Shown piece by piece: positions 26,904 to 35,305 of a DNA stretch of 64,000 nt (the stretch's first letter is position 1; every line of letters begins with the position of its first letter). The notes beneath the pieces were generated by a model that was not told where the DNA came from, ran no database searches, and was given only the letters and a program-made list of their open reading frames with translations. The DNA is from Cyanobium sp. Tous-M-B4 (GTDB taxonomy: Bacteria > Cyanobacteriota > Cyanobacteriia > PCC-6307 > Cyanobiaceae). The DNA is taken from assembly GCF_024345395.1 (NCBI RefSeq), contig NZ_JAGQBA010000004.1, positions 124,001-188,000 of the forward strand, in the 5' to 3' direction. The position numbers and the translations under genes were made by a program.

Positions 26904-26958
26904 GACTTGAAGTTTATGTAGACGGAACGTTTGATGGAACGTTTACGCAGACTTGAAG
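26904..26958. repeat. Nested direct repeats upstream of typA
   Basis: GACTTGAAG occurs at 26904-26912 and 26950-26958. Between them GGAACGTTT occurs twice, at 26924-26932 and 26936-26944, three bases apart (12-base period). The array lies 40-95 bases upstream of the typA start. The paired AACGTTCC units (minus strand) look like a binding site for a dimeric regulator, but I do not recognise it. Confidence 0.55.
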
Positions 26959-26971
26959 CCATCGACCAACT

Positions 26972-29530
26972 CTATCCCACACCCCTGCCGCTTTTGAGGC
27001 TGCCGCGGGTCACGCCAAGACGGCTGTCCAGCTGTTCCTGCTGCCAGAGGCTGCGTCCGCTGATCTCACCCCGCAGGGTCGCTGAATATTGCTGCACCCG
27101 ACGCTGGCTTTCGGCCCCTGATTCCTGCAACAACTCAATTCGGAACTGACGCACCCCAGCTCGCATCAAATGGGGCAGGGCCTCAGCAGCTGTCTGAGCT
27201 CGGCCATTAAACAAGGTGTTACGGCAGCCAAGATCCGCCCTCAGCGGGTGCTCACTGCCGCTGCGATCACGCAGAAGCACCGTGTGCTTTTCGCAAGGGC
27301 GGCCGCAGTCGGTGTGGTCGTGTCCGTCAGATAAGAAGGCGCAAAAGAGGCAGTGCTCCATGTGGAACAGGGGCATGTGCTGGTGGGCGGTTACCTCCAC
27401 CTGGCCGGGGGGGCAGCCCCGCACCAGGGACAACATCTGCTTGAGGTCAAGGTCGTAGCTGGCGGTGATTCGCTGCAGCTTCCAATGATCTAGGAACCAC
27501 GCGGCGGAAATTGGATTTGCGACATTCAAGGAAAAATCGCCATAGCAGGGAGCAAGGGGGGTTAGCGCCTCGAGCTGGTCGGCATTGCGCACCAGGTAGC
27601 CATCGGGGGCCGCCCGCACTAGGGGCTCCAGGGTCCAGCGCTCATCAGGCCGTGTGATGCGAGCCCCAGCCAGCCAGATGCCTCCAGGCCAGCAGCCACG
27701 GCCGATTGCCACGGCCTCGCGCAGCTCGGCCGGCTGTTCAAGGTCAGCAATCACTGACGCCACTGGTTGATCGCGCAGGGCTCTCAGTTGCTCAAGGCTG
27801 CGCACCAGCACAACCAACTGCGGCGCCGAATCCTCAGCCCTGCCCAAACCGGGCCTAGATATTGCCGAAGTAAAGGCTGGGCTGGAAAGACTCTCCAGTA
27901 GATCGTTGATATCAGATTTATCCCCTGCCAAAGGCTCCTGCGAGCAGCTGAGGTCAGGCTCAATTGCGGCCAGTGCCTCAACAAGCTCGCGGCGCAACTT
28001 GTTGAGCTGGGCTACTGGCAGAAAAAGCTCTCCCTCGAGAGCAAGCTCTAGCTGCTCCAACCTCCAGCAGGTGCCGCCAAGGCGCCCAAGCTGGGCTTGA
28101 AGTCGGGGGTTGTCTAGGGCTTGAACGCAGGCTGCTTGCAGGGCAGAGGCGGAGCGCAGCTTTATCTGCACAGATGCTGCTGGATCTAGTCCCTCTGCCC
28201 ACTCAACCCGCAGCTCCAAGGGCTCGCCAAGCCGTCCTTGCAGGTGAAGCCGCAAGCCTCGGCTGCACTCCGGTGTTGCCTGGCCAGCCATGCGCTGCCA
28301 TTGACTTTCAAGTGCGGGATCGCTGGTGAGCCAGCAGGGGCTACCCGCTGAAAGTCCGCGGGTTTCGATCCGGCCAGGGCCAAGCCGTACGGCCAGACGG
28401 CCCATGGGGCTCTGCTGCACAGCCATCAGCCGGCCGCCAACCTCCGCAGGTGGCTCCAGGGGAGCAGATCCAGGGGCCTCAAACACCAGACCATCGCCAG
28501 GCTTCAGAAGGGCCTGGGTCTGGATGATCCACCAACCGTCGGCACTGAAGCGCTCAAATACACCAATCTGAGGGCCACGCTTCTTGCTCCAGCGGCCGTG
28601 CACGAGAGCCTGGTGGTCGAGGCCCCCCAACCAGCCTGTGGAAAGCCCCCGCGAGAAGCTCAACTCCAGGGAGCGCCTCTGCTCAGCTGGCTGGGGCGCA
28701 CTTGGTAGTCCCTCGGCTAGACGATCGAGTCCTTGCCGGTAGGCATCGGTAACAGCGGCCACGTAGGTGGCGTCCTTAAGACGCCCCTCGATCTTGAGGC
28801 TTGTGATGCCGATCTGCTTGAGCTGGGGTAAAAGCTCCCAGGCGGATAGGTCCTGGGGTGAGAGCAGGTAGCGCTGGTCTTGAAGATCGCGCTCTTCGCC
28901 GTCAACAATCAGCTGGTAGGGCAAGCGGCAAGCCTGGGCACACTCGCCCCGGTTGGCACTGCGCTGGCCCAGGGCTTCGCTGGTGAGGCACTGGCCCGAA
29001 TAGGCAACGCACAGGGCGCCATGCACAAAAACCTCCAGGGGCATGGCCAACTGGCGATGTTGCAACTGGCTTTGCAAACGGCCCAGGTCGGTGAGAGTCA
29101 GCTCCCGGGCAAGCACGACCCGGGCACAACCAAGCTCCGCGGCCATGGCTACCCCTGCGGCGCTGGTGATCGACATCTGAGTGGATCCGTGCACAGCCAG
29201 TTCGGGCGCCAACTTGCGCGCCAGCCGGGCCAGGCCAACGTCCTGAACAATCAGGGCATCGACGTGGGCCGCAGCTGCAGCCCTGATCAAACTTGCCGCC
29301 TCAACCAGCTCATCGCTGAAAACGAGCACGTTGACGGTGAGAAATCCCTTCACCCCACGCCGATGCAGCCAGTGCATCAGTTCCGGCAACTCCTCCTGCT
29401 GAAAATTGGCGGCCCGCATGCGGGCGTTGAATACCTCCACACCGAAATAAACGGCGTCGGCGCCATTTGCTACCGCGGCGCGCAGGGCCTGCCAATTTCC
29501 CGCTGGGGCCAGCAATTCCGGAATAGTCAT
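26972..29530 (-). CDS. U32-family protein (long form, RlhA/YdcP-like)
   Basis: An 852-residue protein. The U32 signature is present as EVFVHGALCVAYSGQC followed by NRGECAQACRLPY, with conserved cysteines. The N-terminal barrel starts PELLAPAGNWQALRAAVANGADAVYFG, and a long C-terminal extension carries a second cysteine group (HCLFCAFLSDGHDHTDCGRPC). Long U32 proteins include E. coli RlhA, which hydroxylates a 23S rRNA cytidine; the cysteines may hold an iron-sulfur cluster. Early labels such as collagenase are doubtful. It overlaps the VanY-like gene upstream by one base. Confidence 0.88.
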   Translation of the reverse strand: MTIPELLAPAGNWQALRAAVANGADAVYFGVEVFNARMRAANFQQEELPELMHWLHRRGVKGFLTVNVLVFSDELVEAASLIRAAAAAHVDALIVQDVGLARLARKLAPELAVHGSTQMSITSAAGVAMAAELGCARVVLARELTLTDLGRLQSQLQHRQLAMPLEVFVHGALCVAYSGQCLTSEALGQRSANRGECAQACRLPYQLIVDGEERDLQDQRYLLSPQDLSAWELLPQLKQIGITSLKIEGRLKDATYVAAVTDAYRQGLDRLAEGLPSAPQPAEQRRSLELSFSRGLSTGWLGGLDHQALVHGRWSKKRGPQIGVFERFSADGWWIIQTQALLKPGDGLVFEAPGSAPLEPPAEVGGRLMAVQQSPMGRLAVRLGPGRIETRGLSAGSPCWLTSDPALESQWQRMAGQATPECSRGLRLHLQGRLGEPLELRVEWAEGLDPAASVQIKLRSASALQAACVQALDNPRLQAQLGRLGGTCWRLEQLELALEGELFLPVAQLNKLRRELVEALAAIEPDLSCSQEPLAGDKSDINDLLESLSSPAFTSAISRPGLGRAEDSAPQLVVLVRSLEQLRALRDQPVASVIADLEQPAELREAVAIGRGCWPGGIWLAGARITRPDERWTLEPLVRAAPDGYLVRNADQLEALTPLAPCYGDFSLNVANPISAAWFLDHWKLQRITASYDLDLKQMLSLVRGCPPGQVEVTAHQHMPLFHMEHCLFCAFLSDGHDHTDCGRPCEKHTVLLRDRSGSEHPLRADLGCRNTLFNGRAQTAAEALPHLMRAGVRQFRIELLQESGAESQRRVQQYSATLRGEISGRSLWQQEQLDSRLGVTRGSLKSGRGVG

Positions 29531-30234
29531 CAGCGCGCCAACCGCTGGGCGGGCTCAAACAACTGCAGGGCTTCGGCGCTGCCCTCAAATCGCCAATGCC
29601 AAGGTTCGTAACTCACCCCCTGGGTATTGCCTCGGGGGAAGGAGAGGATGAAGTGATAGCGAGCAGCATTGGCCAGTAGCCACGCATAGGCTGGAGTTTG
29701 ATCGAAGCTTGGTGAGAGATTCGTGGCAGGTGCCAGGCCATCGCCGAGATCTATGGCGAAGCCGGTGCTGTGCTCAGAAAACCCTGGCGGGGCGCTAACC
29801 ATGGCCCTTTCTCGAGCGCTCTGGTTGCGATCCGATTTCACATCAAAAAAGAGTTCTTTTTGCAGCGCATGGGATCGGAAGGCGCTCAGCACCACTAGCT
29901 CTACCCCGCTAACGGATGCATCTCGCTGCATGGCCAGAAGAGCTGCTGCTGCGTCGCGATGCAGGCTTAGCCCAGGGGCAATCGCCACCCGTTCCGAGGC
30001 GGCCAGCTCTCCGTAGGGGAAATGGCCCAGCAGGCGCCCATCAAGGCCCGTGCGGGCGTTTAGTCCCTTTACTGGCGGTGGGGCCAATAGGCGCTGCAGA
30101 GGCCCCGGGCGCCAAACCACTACTAGGGTAAGGGCGATCAAAAGTGACCCTGTACCCACGCTGACTCCCAGTAGCCAGCGGTTGGCCTTGGCTGAAGGCG
30201 GGCTCGTGCGGCGGGCGACAGGAATGTCCCCCAT
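29530..30234 (-). CDS. D-alanyl-D-alanine carboxypeptidase, VanY-like (M15B)
   Basis: A 234-residue protein from ATG 30234; GTG 30276 is an alternative and the frame is open to 30318. One N-terminal membrane helix (about residues 19-41) is followed by a soluble M15 domain. Zinc-site motifs are visible: SEHSTGFAIDLGD (SxHxxGxAxD) and EPWHWRFEG. It probably trims D-Ala from peptidoglycan stem peptides in the periplasm, anchored to the inner membrane. It is followed directly by the U32 gene and is divergent from chlP, with 183 bases between. Confidence 0.88.
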   Translation of the reverse strand: MGDIPVARRTSPPSAKANRWLLGVSVGTGSLLIALTLVVVWRPGPLQRLLAPPPVKGLNARTGLDGRLLGHFPYGELAASERVAIAPGLSLHRDAAAALLAMQRDASVSGVELVVLSAFRSHALQKELFFDVKSDRNQSARERAMVSAPPGFSEHSTGFAIDLGDGLAPATNLSPSFDQTPAYAWLLANAARYHFILSFPRGNTQGVSYEPWHWRFEGSAEALQLFEPAQRLAR

Positions 30235-30417
30235 GGCTACGGGTTGGCCTGGCCTGCGGGAATTGCGATGCGTCACGCGGGTTCCCTGCCTGGCACCGAT
30301 CAATCTTCCTAAACACAAGCAATGAAGATCCTAGGCGGGGAGGTCGGATTGCCCACCACCCGACCGGTTATCGGTGTTAGCTTCCCAGCAGAATCCATCT
30401 TGGCGGAGCGTTTTTTG

Positions 30418-31815
30418 ATGTTGCGAGTCGCGGTTGTGGGTGGCGGCCCCAGTGGAGCCTGTGCGGCTGAGGTGCTTGCCAAAGCTGGCATTAAAACCTG
30501 GATTTTTGAGCGCAAGCTCGACAACGCCAAACCATGCGGCGGTGCCATTCCGCTTTGCATGGTTGAGGAATTTGACTTGCCAGAGTCGATCATCGACCGC
30601 AAGGTGCGCAACATGAAGATGATCTCCCCTTCAAACAGGGAAGTAGATATCAATTTAGAAAATGAAAATGAATATATTGGCATGTGCCGCAGAGAGGTTA
30701 TGGACGCCTTTCTCCGCAACAGAGCTGCCGAACTAGGTGCCCAGCTCGTGAACGGATTGGTTACCAAAATCGATACTGGTGCCAACCGACAAGGCCCCTA
30801 CACCCTTACCTATTCCGATTATGGCGCTGGAGAAGCAACAGGAGAAACAAAGACTCTTGAAGTTGATTTGATTGTGGGGGCTGACGGAGCCAATAGTCGA
30901 GTTGCCAAGGCTATGGATGCTGGCGACTACAACGTAGCCATTGCCTTCCAGGAGCGCATCAGACTGCCTGCCGAGGAGATGAAGTACTACGAAAACTTGG
31001 CTGAGATGTATGTGGGTACTGATGTATCTCCAGATTTTTATGCGTGGGTGTTCCCCAAGTACGACCACGTGGCGGTTGGTACTGGAACCATGCAACAAAA
31101 CCAAGGGCTGATCAAGGGACTCCAGGAGGGCATCCGCGAACGAGCCAAAAAACGGCTAGTCAACGGCGAAGTAATCAAGGTCGAAGCCCATCCGATTCCG
31201 GAACATCCCCGTCCCCGTCGGGTGGTTGGCCGTATGGCCCTAGTAGGTGATGCTGCTGGCTATGTCACCAAGAGCTCTGGCGAGGGCATTTATTTTGCAG
31301 CCAAAAGCGGCCGGATGTGTGCCGAGCAAATTGTGGAATCCAGTGCCGGTGGTAGCAAGGTTCCTACTGAGGCAGATCTGAAAAAATATCTTAAGAAATG
31401 GGATCGCCAATACGGCGCTACCTACAAGGTGCTTGAGATACTCCAAAATATTTTCTACCGAAACGATGCTGCTCGTGAAGCATTTGTCGAGATGTGCGAC
31501 GACAAGGACGTACAACGCCTCACCTTCGACAGTTACCTATACAAGCGGGTGGTAATGATGAATCCATGGCAGCAGTTGAAACTCACGCTGCTTACCCTAG
31601 GTTCGGTGCTTAGGGGCAATGCCCTGGCTCCTCAGGGCTACAAGCCGGTGGATAGCGCAGTGCGGGGCGAGGCCGAAGTTAATGCCATGCTGGCGGTTAG
31701 TACAATCAAAGGTGGTATTAAAGTGGGCGTTAAATCCCGCAAAAATGAAGCTACATCTGCAAAGAATGCAGAGCCTGAACAGGATCGCGAACCGGCTCTA
31801 GCTGGAAAGGATTGA
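30418..31815 (+). CDS. chlP: Geranylgeranyl diphosphate/chlorophyll reductase
   Basis: A 465-residue flavoprotein from ATG 30418, where the FAD-binding motif follows at once (LRVAVVGGGPSGACAAEVLA). The upstream in-frame ATG at 30322 would add 32 unrelated residues. Other motifs: ERKLDNAKPCGGAIP, VDLIVGADGANSRVAKAM, GRMALVGDAAGYVTKSSGEGIY. It reduces the geranylgeranyl chain to phytyl for chlorophyll a and tocopherol or phylloquinone. The C-terminal about 30 residues are charged and less conserved. Codons here look more AT-rich than in neighbouring genes. Confidence 0.96.
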   Translation: MLRVAVVGGGPSGACAAEVLAKAGIKTWIFERKLDNAKPCGGAIPLCMVEEFDLPESIIDRKVRNMKMISPSNREVDINLENENEYIGMCRREVMDAFLRNRAAELGAQLVNGLVTKIDTGANRQGPYTLTYSDYGAGEATGETKTLEVDLIVGADGANSRVAKAMDAGDYNVAIAFQERIRLPAEEMKYYENLAEMYVGTDVSPDFYAWVFPKYDHVAVGTGTMQQNQGLIKGLQEGIRERAKKRLVNGEVIKVEAHPIPEHPRPRRVVGRMALVGDAAGYVTKSSGEGIYFAAKSGRMCAEQIVESSAGGSKVPTEADLKKYLKKWDRQYGATYKVLEILQNIFYRNDAAREAFVEMCDDKDVQRLTFDSYLYKRVVMMNPWQQLKLTLLTLGSVLRGNALAPQGYKPVDSAVRGEAEVNAMLAVSTIKGGIKVGVKSRKNEATSAKNAEPEQDREPALAGKD

Positions 31816-31835
31816 TCCTCGGGGGGCTAGTTGGC

Positions 31836-32996
31836 CTAGGAATTTATGGCGCTCACATTAGCTTCTGCCAGTGTGAGCAATTTTTTTGCGTCTGAGTTCC
31901 ACAGTACATACCTAAAGCTGCTGGGAAAATCTTTAAGGCTTAATCGTGGACATTCCGCCAGTAGCGCTGAATTTGCTTCGTGGCATGCCTGCAGGCGGTA
32001 ATTAGGAATTCTTTCGCAGAGGTGATGAATACTGTGGAAAGAAATGTCTGCCCAAAACCAATTTAGAATTGCTGGCATTTCCAAATTACTACTACCCTTT
32101 AGGGCGCCACGCTGATAGTCCCACCCTTCGCTGCCACTGGCATAGGAATCTGCAAAATTGTGTTGAACGAAAAAGATGCAGAGAAATAATGCTGCCGATA
32201 AAGTCATCACAAATAGATAGCAGCTCCAAAACAGGCCGTGGCCAAGCCATGATCCCATTAGCCACCAACTAGTGAGTACAACCAGATTATTGGCAAACAG
32301 ATCTATGCACTCAGCCGATGTATACCAATGGCTGGAGCGAAAATTACTGCTCAGCTCTGGCAGCTCGGCAAGGCCAGCTAGTCCCTTTTGGCCTAAGTGG
32401 GACGCCATAGCTGCCAGCCATTCAGCTACACCGAGCACAAGCTCAAGTCTTGGCCGAATCAGTAGGTAGTAGCAACCACCTGGAAACAGCATCAGAGGGT
32501 GGCGACTAAGTCCATAAAACCAGCGTTGGCGTGGTGATAGGGCTAAGTAGTCGCTCAGGGTCAGCAGCGCAGAGGGGCCCCGGTAGCGATCCCAGTTGCC
32601 GTTGTGTTTGTGGTGAAAAGCGTGGCCGCGGGACCAGGGATGCTGGGGGATTGCATTTAAGCAACCCAGAAGAAAACCAACGGGCCTGTTTAACCAGCGA
32701 GTTTTGAAGAGCGATTCGTGGCCGCAATCGTGCATTAGCGCGAATGAGCGTGCCGAAAACAGGACTAGTAGCAGCAGCACTGGCAGCAGCAGTAGCCGGC
32801 TCGGCCCGGCGGCAGCCAGCGTTGGTATGGATGCCCAAAGCAGGGCTGTCGGAATGAAGGTATTTATTAGCTGCCAGCTGGCGATGCGGTCATCGCCTTG
32901 GCGGAAGGCTTCGAGCTGAAAATCCCTGCGGCGAGGGGATATCGGCTGCGAGGGAGCCTTTGGCGACGGGACCTGTGGCGATGGAAGTAAACTCAA
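31836..32996 (-). CDS. Membrane fatty-acid desaturase family protein
   Basis: A 386-residue polytopic protein apparently starting with TTG at 32996. Three histidine boxes are intact: H89-DCG-H93, H125-AF-HH (128-129) and H321-SI-HH (324-325), giving the di-iron site. The first box, HDCGHESLF, resembles acyl-lipid delta-12 type desaturases. Hydrophobic pairs lie at about 45-85 and 235-280. The N-terminus is proline/serine-rich (SPQVPSPKAPSQPISP). It likely desaturates membrane lipid acyl chains, but a carotenoid-modifying role cannot be excluded. It is convergent with chlP and is partly AT-rich. Confidence 0.85.
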   Translation of the reverse strand: MSLLPSPQVPSPKAPSQPISPRRRDFQLEAFRQGDDRIASWQLINTFIPTALLWASIPTLAAAGPSRLLLLPVLLLLVLFSARSFALMHDCGHESLFKTRWLNRPVGFLLGCLNAIPQHPWSRGHAFHHKHNGNWDRYRGPSALLTLSDYLALSPRQRWFYGLSRHPLMLFPGGCYYLLIRPRLELVLGVAEWLAAMASHLGQKGLAGLAELPELSSNFRSSHWYTSAECIDLFANNLVVLTSWWLMGSWLGHGLFWSCYLFVMTLSAALFLCIFFVQHNFADSYASGSEGWDYQRGALKGSSNLEMPAILNWFWADISFHSIHHLCERIPNYRLQACHEANSALLAECPRLSLKDFPSSFRYVLWNSDAKKLLTLAEANVSAINS

Positions 32997-33057
32997 TAAC
33001 TACCCTCAATGTGAACAGGCATTTTTTTCAATAACAGGACAACATTCTATGGGAATT

Positions 33058-35223
33058 TCATCCCATAATGCGATTGAAGTCCGCCAACACGGAAGCTTGA
33101 TTGCGCAGCACCCCCAGCAAATTGAGACGGTTTCTGCGTACCGCTCCATCTTCAGCCATCACCATCACGCTCTGCTCGCCATCAAAGAAGGCTGCCAAGG
33201 CTGGGGCGCCAGCCGAAAGTCCGCTAGCCAAGTTGCGGTAGCGATCGTTGGCGCTGCTGGTGGCGATGGGACCTAGCTTGTTAAGCACCGCCAACATGGC
33301 TGCCTCACTGCTTTTTTCAAACAGATCAGGATCGACTACTACCTCGGCACTGAGCACGCCGCTTGGTAGATCGCCCTGGTTTGCAAGTCGCGCCGCGCGG
33401 GTAACCACAGCCTGCACCGCTGCCAACTGACCCGAGCTGCGCAACTCCATAAGCAGAGCAACTCGTTGTCGTGCATCCTCTGGATCGGACAGTACCCGCC
33501 CTTGATCACCCGTTTGGCCAGCCACCGCTTGCACTAGGTCGACATCCATCCCACCTTCCTCAAGCAGGCTCACCAGTCGCTGGCGCAGGAAGTCGGCTAG
33601 CTCGATATTTAATCTTTCCGCATCAACGGCGAAGTGGGGCAGCAGTTCAGCCCAGTGCTGACATGAGCGCTGCAACAGGGCGAGCAGATCCAGGCGCCAG
33701 CCCTTCTCCCACAAAATCTGCAGTAGGCCTTGGCCCGCGCGTCGCAGGGCGTAGGGATCAGAGGAGCCGGTAGGACGTTCGCCCTTGGCGTAGATGCTTA
33801 AGAGCAACTCCAGGCGCTCAGCTAAGGCGACAACAGCTCCTGCATCGGAGCTGGGCGGGGCGTCGCCCGCACCACGGGGTAAGTAGTGCTCCAGCACTGC
33901 TAGGCCGACCTGATAGGGCTCTCCCTCTGCCACCAGGTACTTGCCCCCCATTGCCCCCTGCAGCTCTGGGAATTCACCCACCATCTGGCTAACAAGGTCG
34001 TGTTTGCAGAGATGGGCCGCCCGACGGGCATGGCTGCCACAGCTGGACGAGAGCGAAAGCTGCTCAAGTAGGACGTCTGTGCACCATTCGAGCCGCTCAG
34101 TGCGATCGAGCAGGGAACCCAAGCCCTCAGCGAAGGTGACACGCTCTAGCTGAGACCTGCGATCAATACTGGCCACATTGCGGTCAGCCCTTACAAAAAA
34201 TTCAGCGTCGGCAAGTCGAGCCTTCAGCACTCGCTCGTTGCCACGCGCCACGCTGGCAGCGGCTGCGGGCAGGGCGTTGCTGACGCACAAGAAGCGTGGC
34301 AGCAAGCTGCCTCGGGCATCAAGAGCCAGGGGGTCAAGGTTGTGGCCCTTTGCAAATAAAGGCACATAGCGTTGGTGTGAGCGCATCACGGTGCTGAGTA
34401 CCTCGGCTGGCAGGCCTAAGTAGTGCTCGTCGAACTGACCCTCCAGCAAGTTGGGTGACTCGACCAGGTCAATCAGTTCCTGGAAGAGCGTCTCTGGCAG
34501 ATCGGCATCGGCGTTGTGGGTTGAGGCTGCAGCTTCAACAGCGCTGCGGATCAGGGCTCCACGGCAATCGCGATCAACCTCCACCCCGGCTGCGGCCAGC
34601 AGATCGGTATGGGCCTCGGCGCTAGGGATGGTCACACTGGCCCGATGCAGGCGATGGCCCCGGCTCTCCCTACCCGCTGTCACTACCGGATCACTGCCCG
34701 CGAGGCTTACGGGCACCAGCTCGCTATCCAGCAGGGCCACAAGCCACCGCACTGGCCTGGAGAAGCGACTCTCCCCCTCCCCCCAGCGCATGAAGCGGCG
34801 TCCCTGCAGGGCCTCAATCCAAAGGGGAACCTGGGTTGCCAGCACATCGGTGGTGGGCTGCCCTGGTTCGAGGCAGCTGGCAAATAAAAATGGACCCTTA
34901 GGCGTGTCACGAATTTCCAGGGCCTCGGGAGCAACGCCACAGCGTTTCGCAAAGCCAAGGGCTGCAGTCGTCGGTTGACCGTCCTTGAGTGCCTGGGCCT
35001 GGGGAGGACCCTTGCGCTCCTCCTCCAGATCTGGCTGACGATGCGGCATCCCTGTCACCCTGACCACCAACCGACGGGGCGTACTTGTGCAGTCAATGCG
35101 CTCGTGACTGAGCCTCAAGGTGGCCAGATCGCGGCGCACCAGCTGCTCCAGCTGGGGCAGGGCTAGCCGCGCAAAATCGGCCGGAAGTTCCTCAGTGCCG
35201 ATTTCGAGCAAAAAAGTCGACAC
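33058..35223 (-). CDS. glyS: Glycyl-tRNA synthetase beta subunit
   Basis: A 721-codon frame giving about 721 residues from GTG 35223 (product MSTFLLEIGTEELPADF); an ATG frame to 35241 adds six residues. The opening motif LLEIGTEELPA and later GRESRGHR and RVLKARLADAEFFVRAD are diagnostic of bacterial GlyS. The C-terminus holds the anticodon-binding DALR-like helical part ending FNRIM. It charges tRNA-Gly together with the alpha subunit GlyQ, which is not in this window. Divergent from sir, with 82 bases between. Confidence 0.96.
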   Translation of the reverse strand: MSTFLLEIGTEELPADFARLALPQLEQLVRRDLATLRLSHERIDCTSTPRRLVVRVTGMPHRQPDLEEERKGPPQAQALKDGQPTTAALGFAKRCGVAPEALEIRDTPKGPFLFASCLEPGQPTTDVLATQVPLWIEALQGRRFMRWGEGESRFSRPVRWLVALLDSELVPVSLAGSDPVVTAGRESRGHRLHRASVTIPSAEAHTDLLAAAGVEVDRDCRGALIRSAVEAAASTHNADADLPETLFQELIDLVESPNLLEGQFDEHYLGLPAEVLSTVMRSHQRYVPLFAKGHNLDPLALDARGSLLPRFLCVSNALPAAAASVARGNERVLKARLADAEFFVRADRNVASIDRRSQLERVTFAEGLGSLLDRTERLEWCTDVLLEQLSLSSSCGSHARRAAHLCKHDLVSQMVGEFPELQGAMGGKYLVAEGEPYQVGLAVLEHYLPRGAGDAPPSSDAGAVVALAERLELLLSIYAKGERPTGSSDPYALRRAGQGLLQILWEKGWRLDLLALLQRSCQHWAELLPHFAVDAERLNIELADFLRQRLVSLLEEGGMDVDLVQAVAGQTGDQGRVLSDPEDARQRVALLMELRSSGQLAAVQAVVTRAARLANQGDLPSGVLSAEVVVDPDLFEKSSEAAMLAVLNKLGPIATSSANDRYRNLASGLSAGAPALAAFFDGEQSVMVMAEDGAVRRNRLNLLGVLRNQASVLADFNRIMG

Positions 35224-35305
35224 GGCGGCAGGGCAACACAAGACGACTGTATTGAACGCTGTTCGCTAACTTCAGTGGCGTGCCGAGCGTTGTGCCAAGG
35301 ACCTG

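Noticed and set aside
28880-29611. 243-codon open frame on the plus strand
   Set aside because: Antisense to the U32 gene; no family features.
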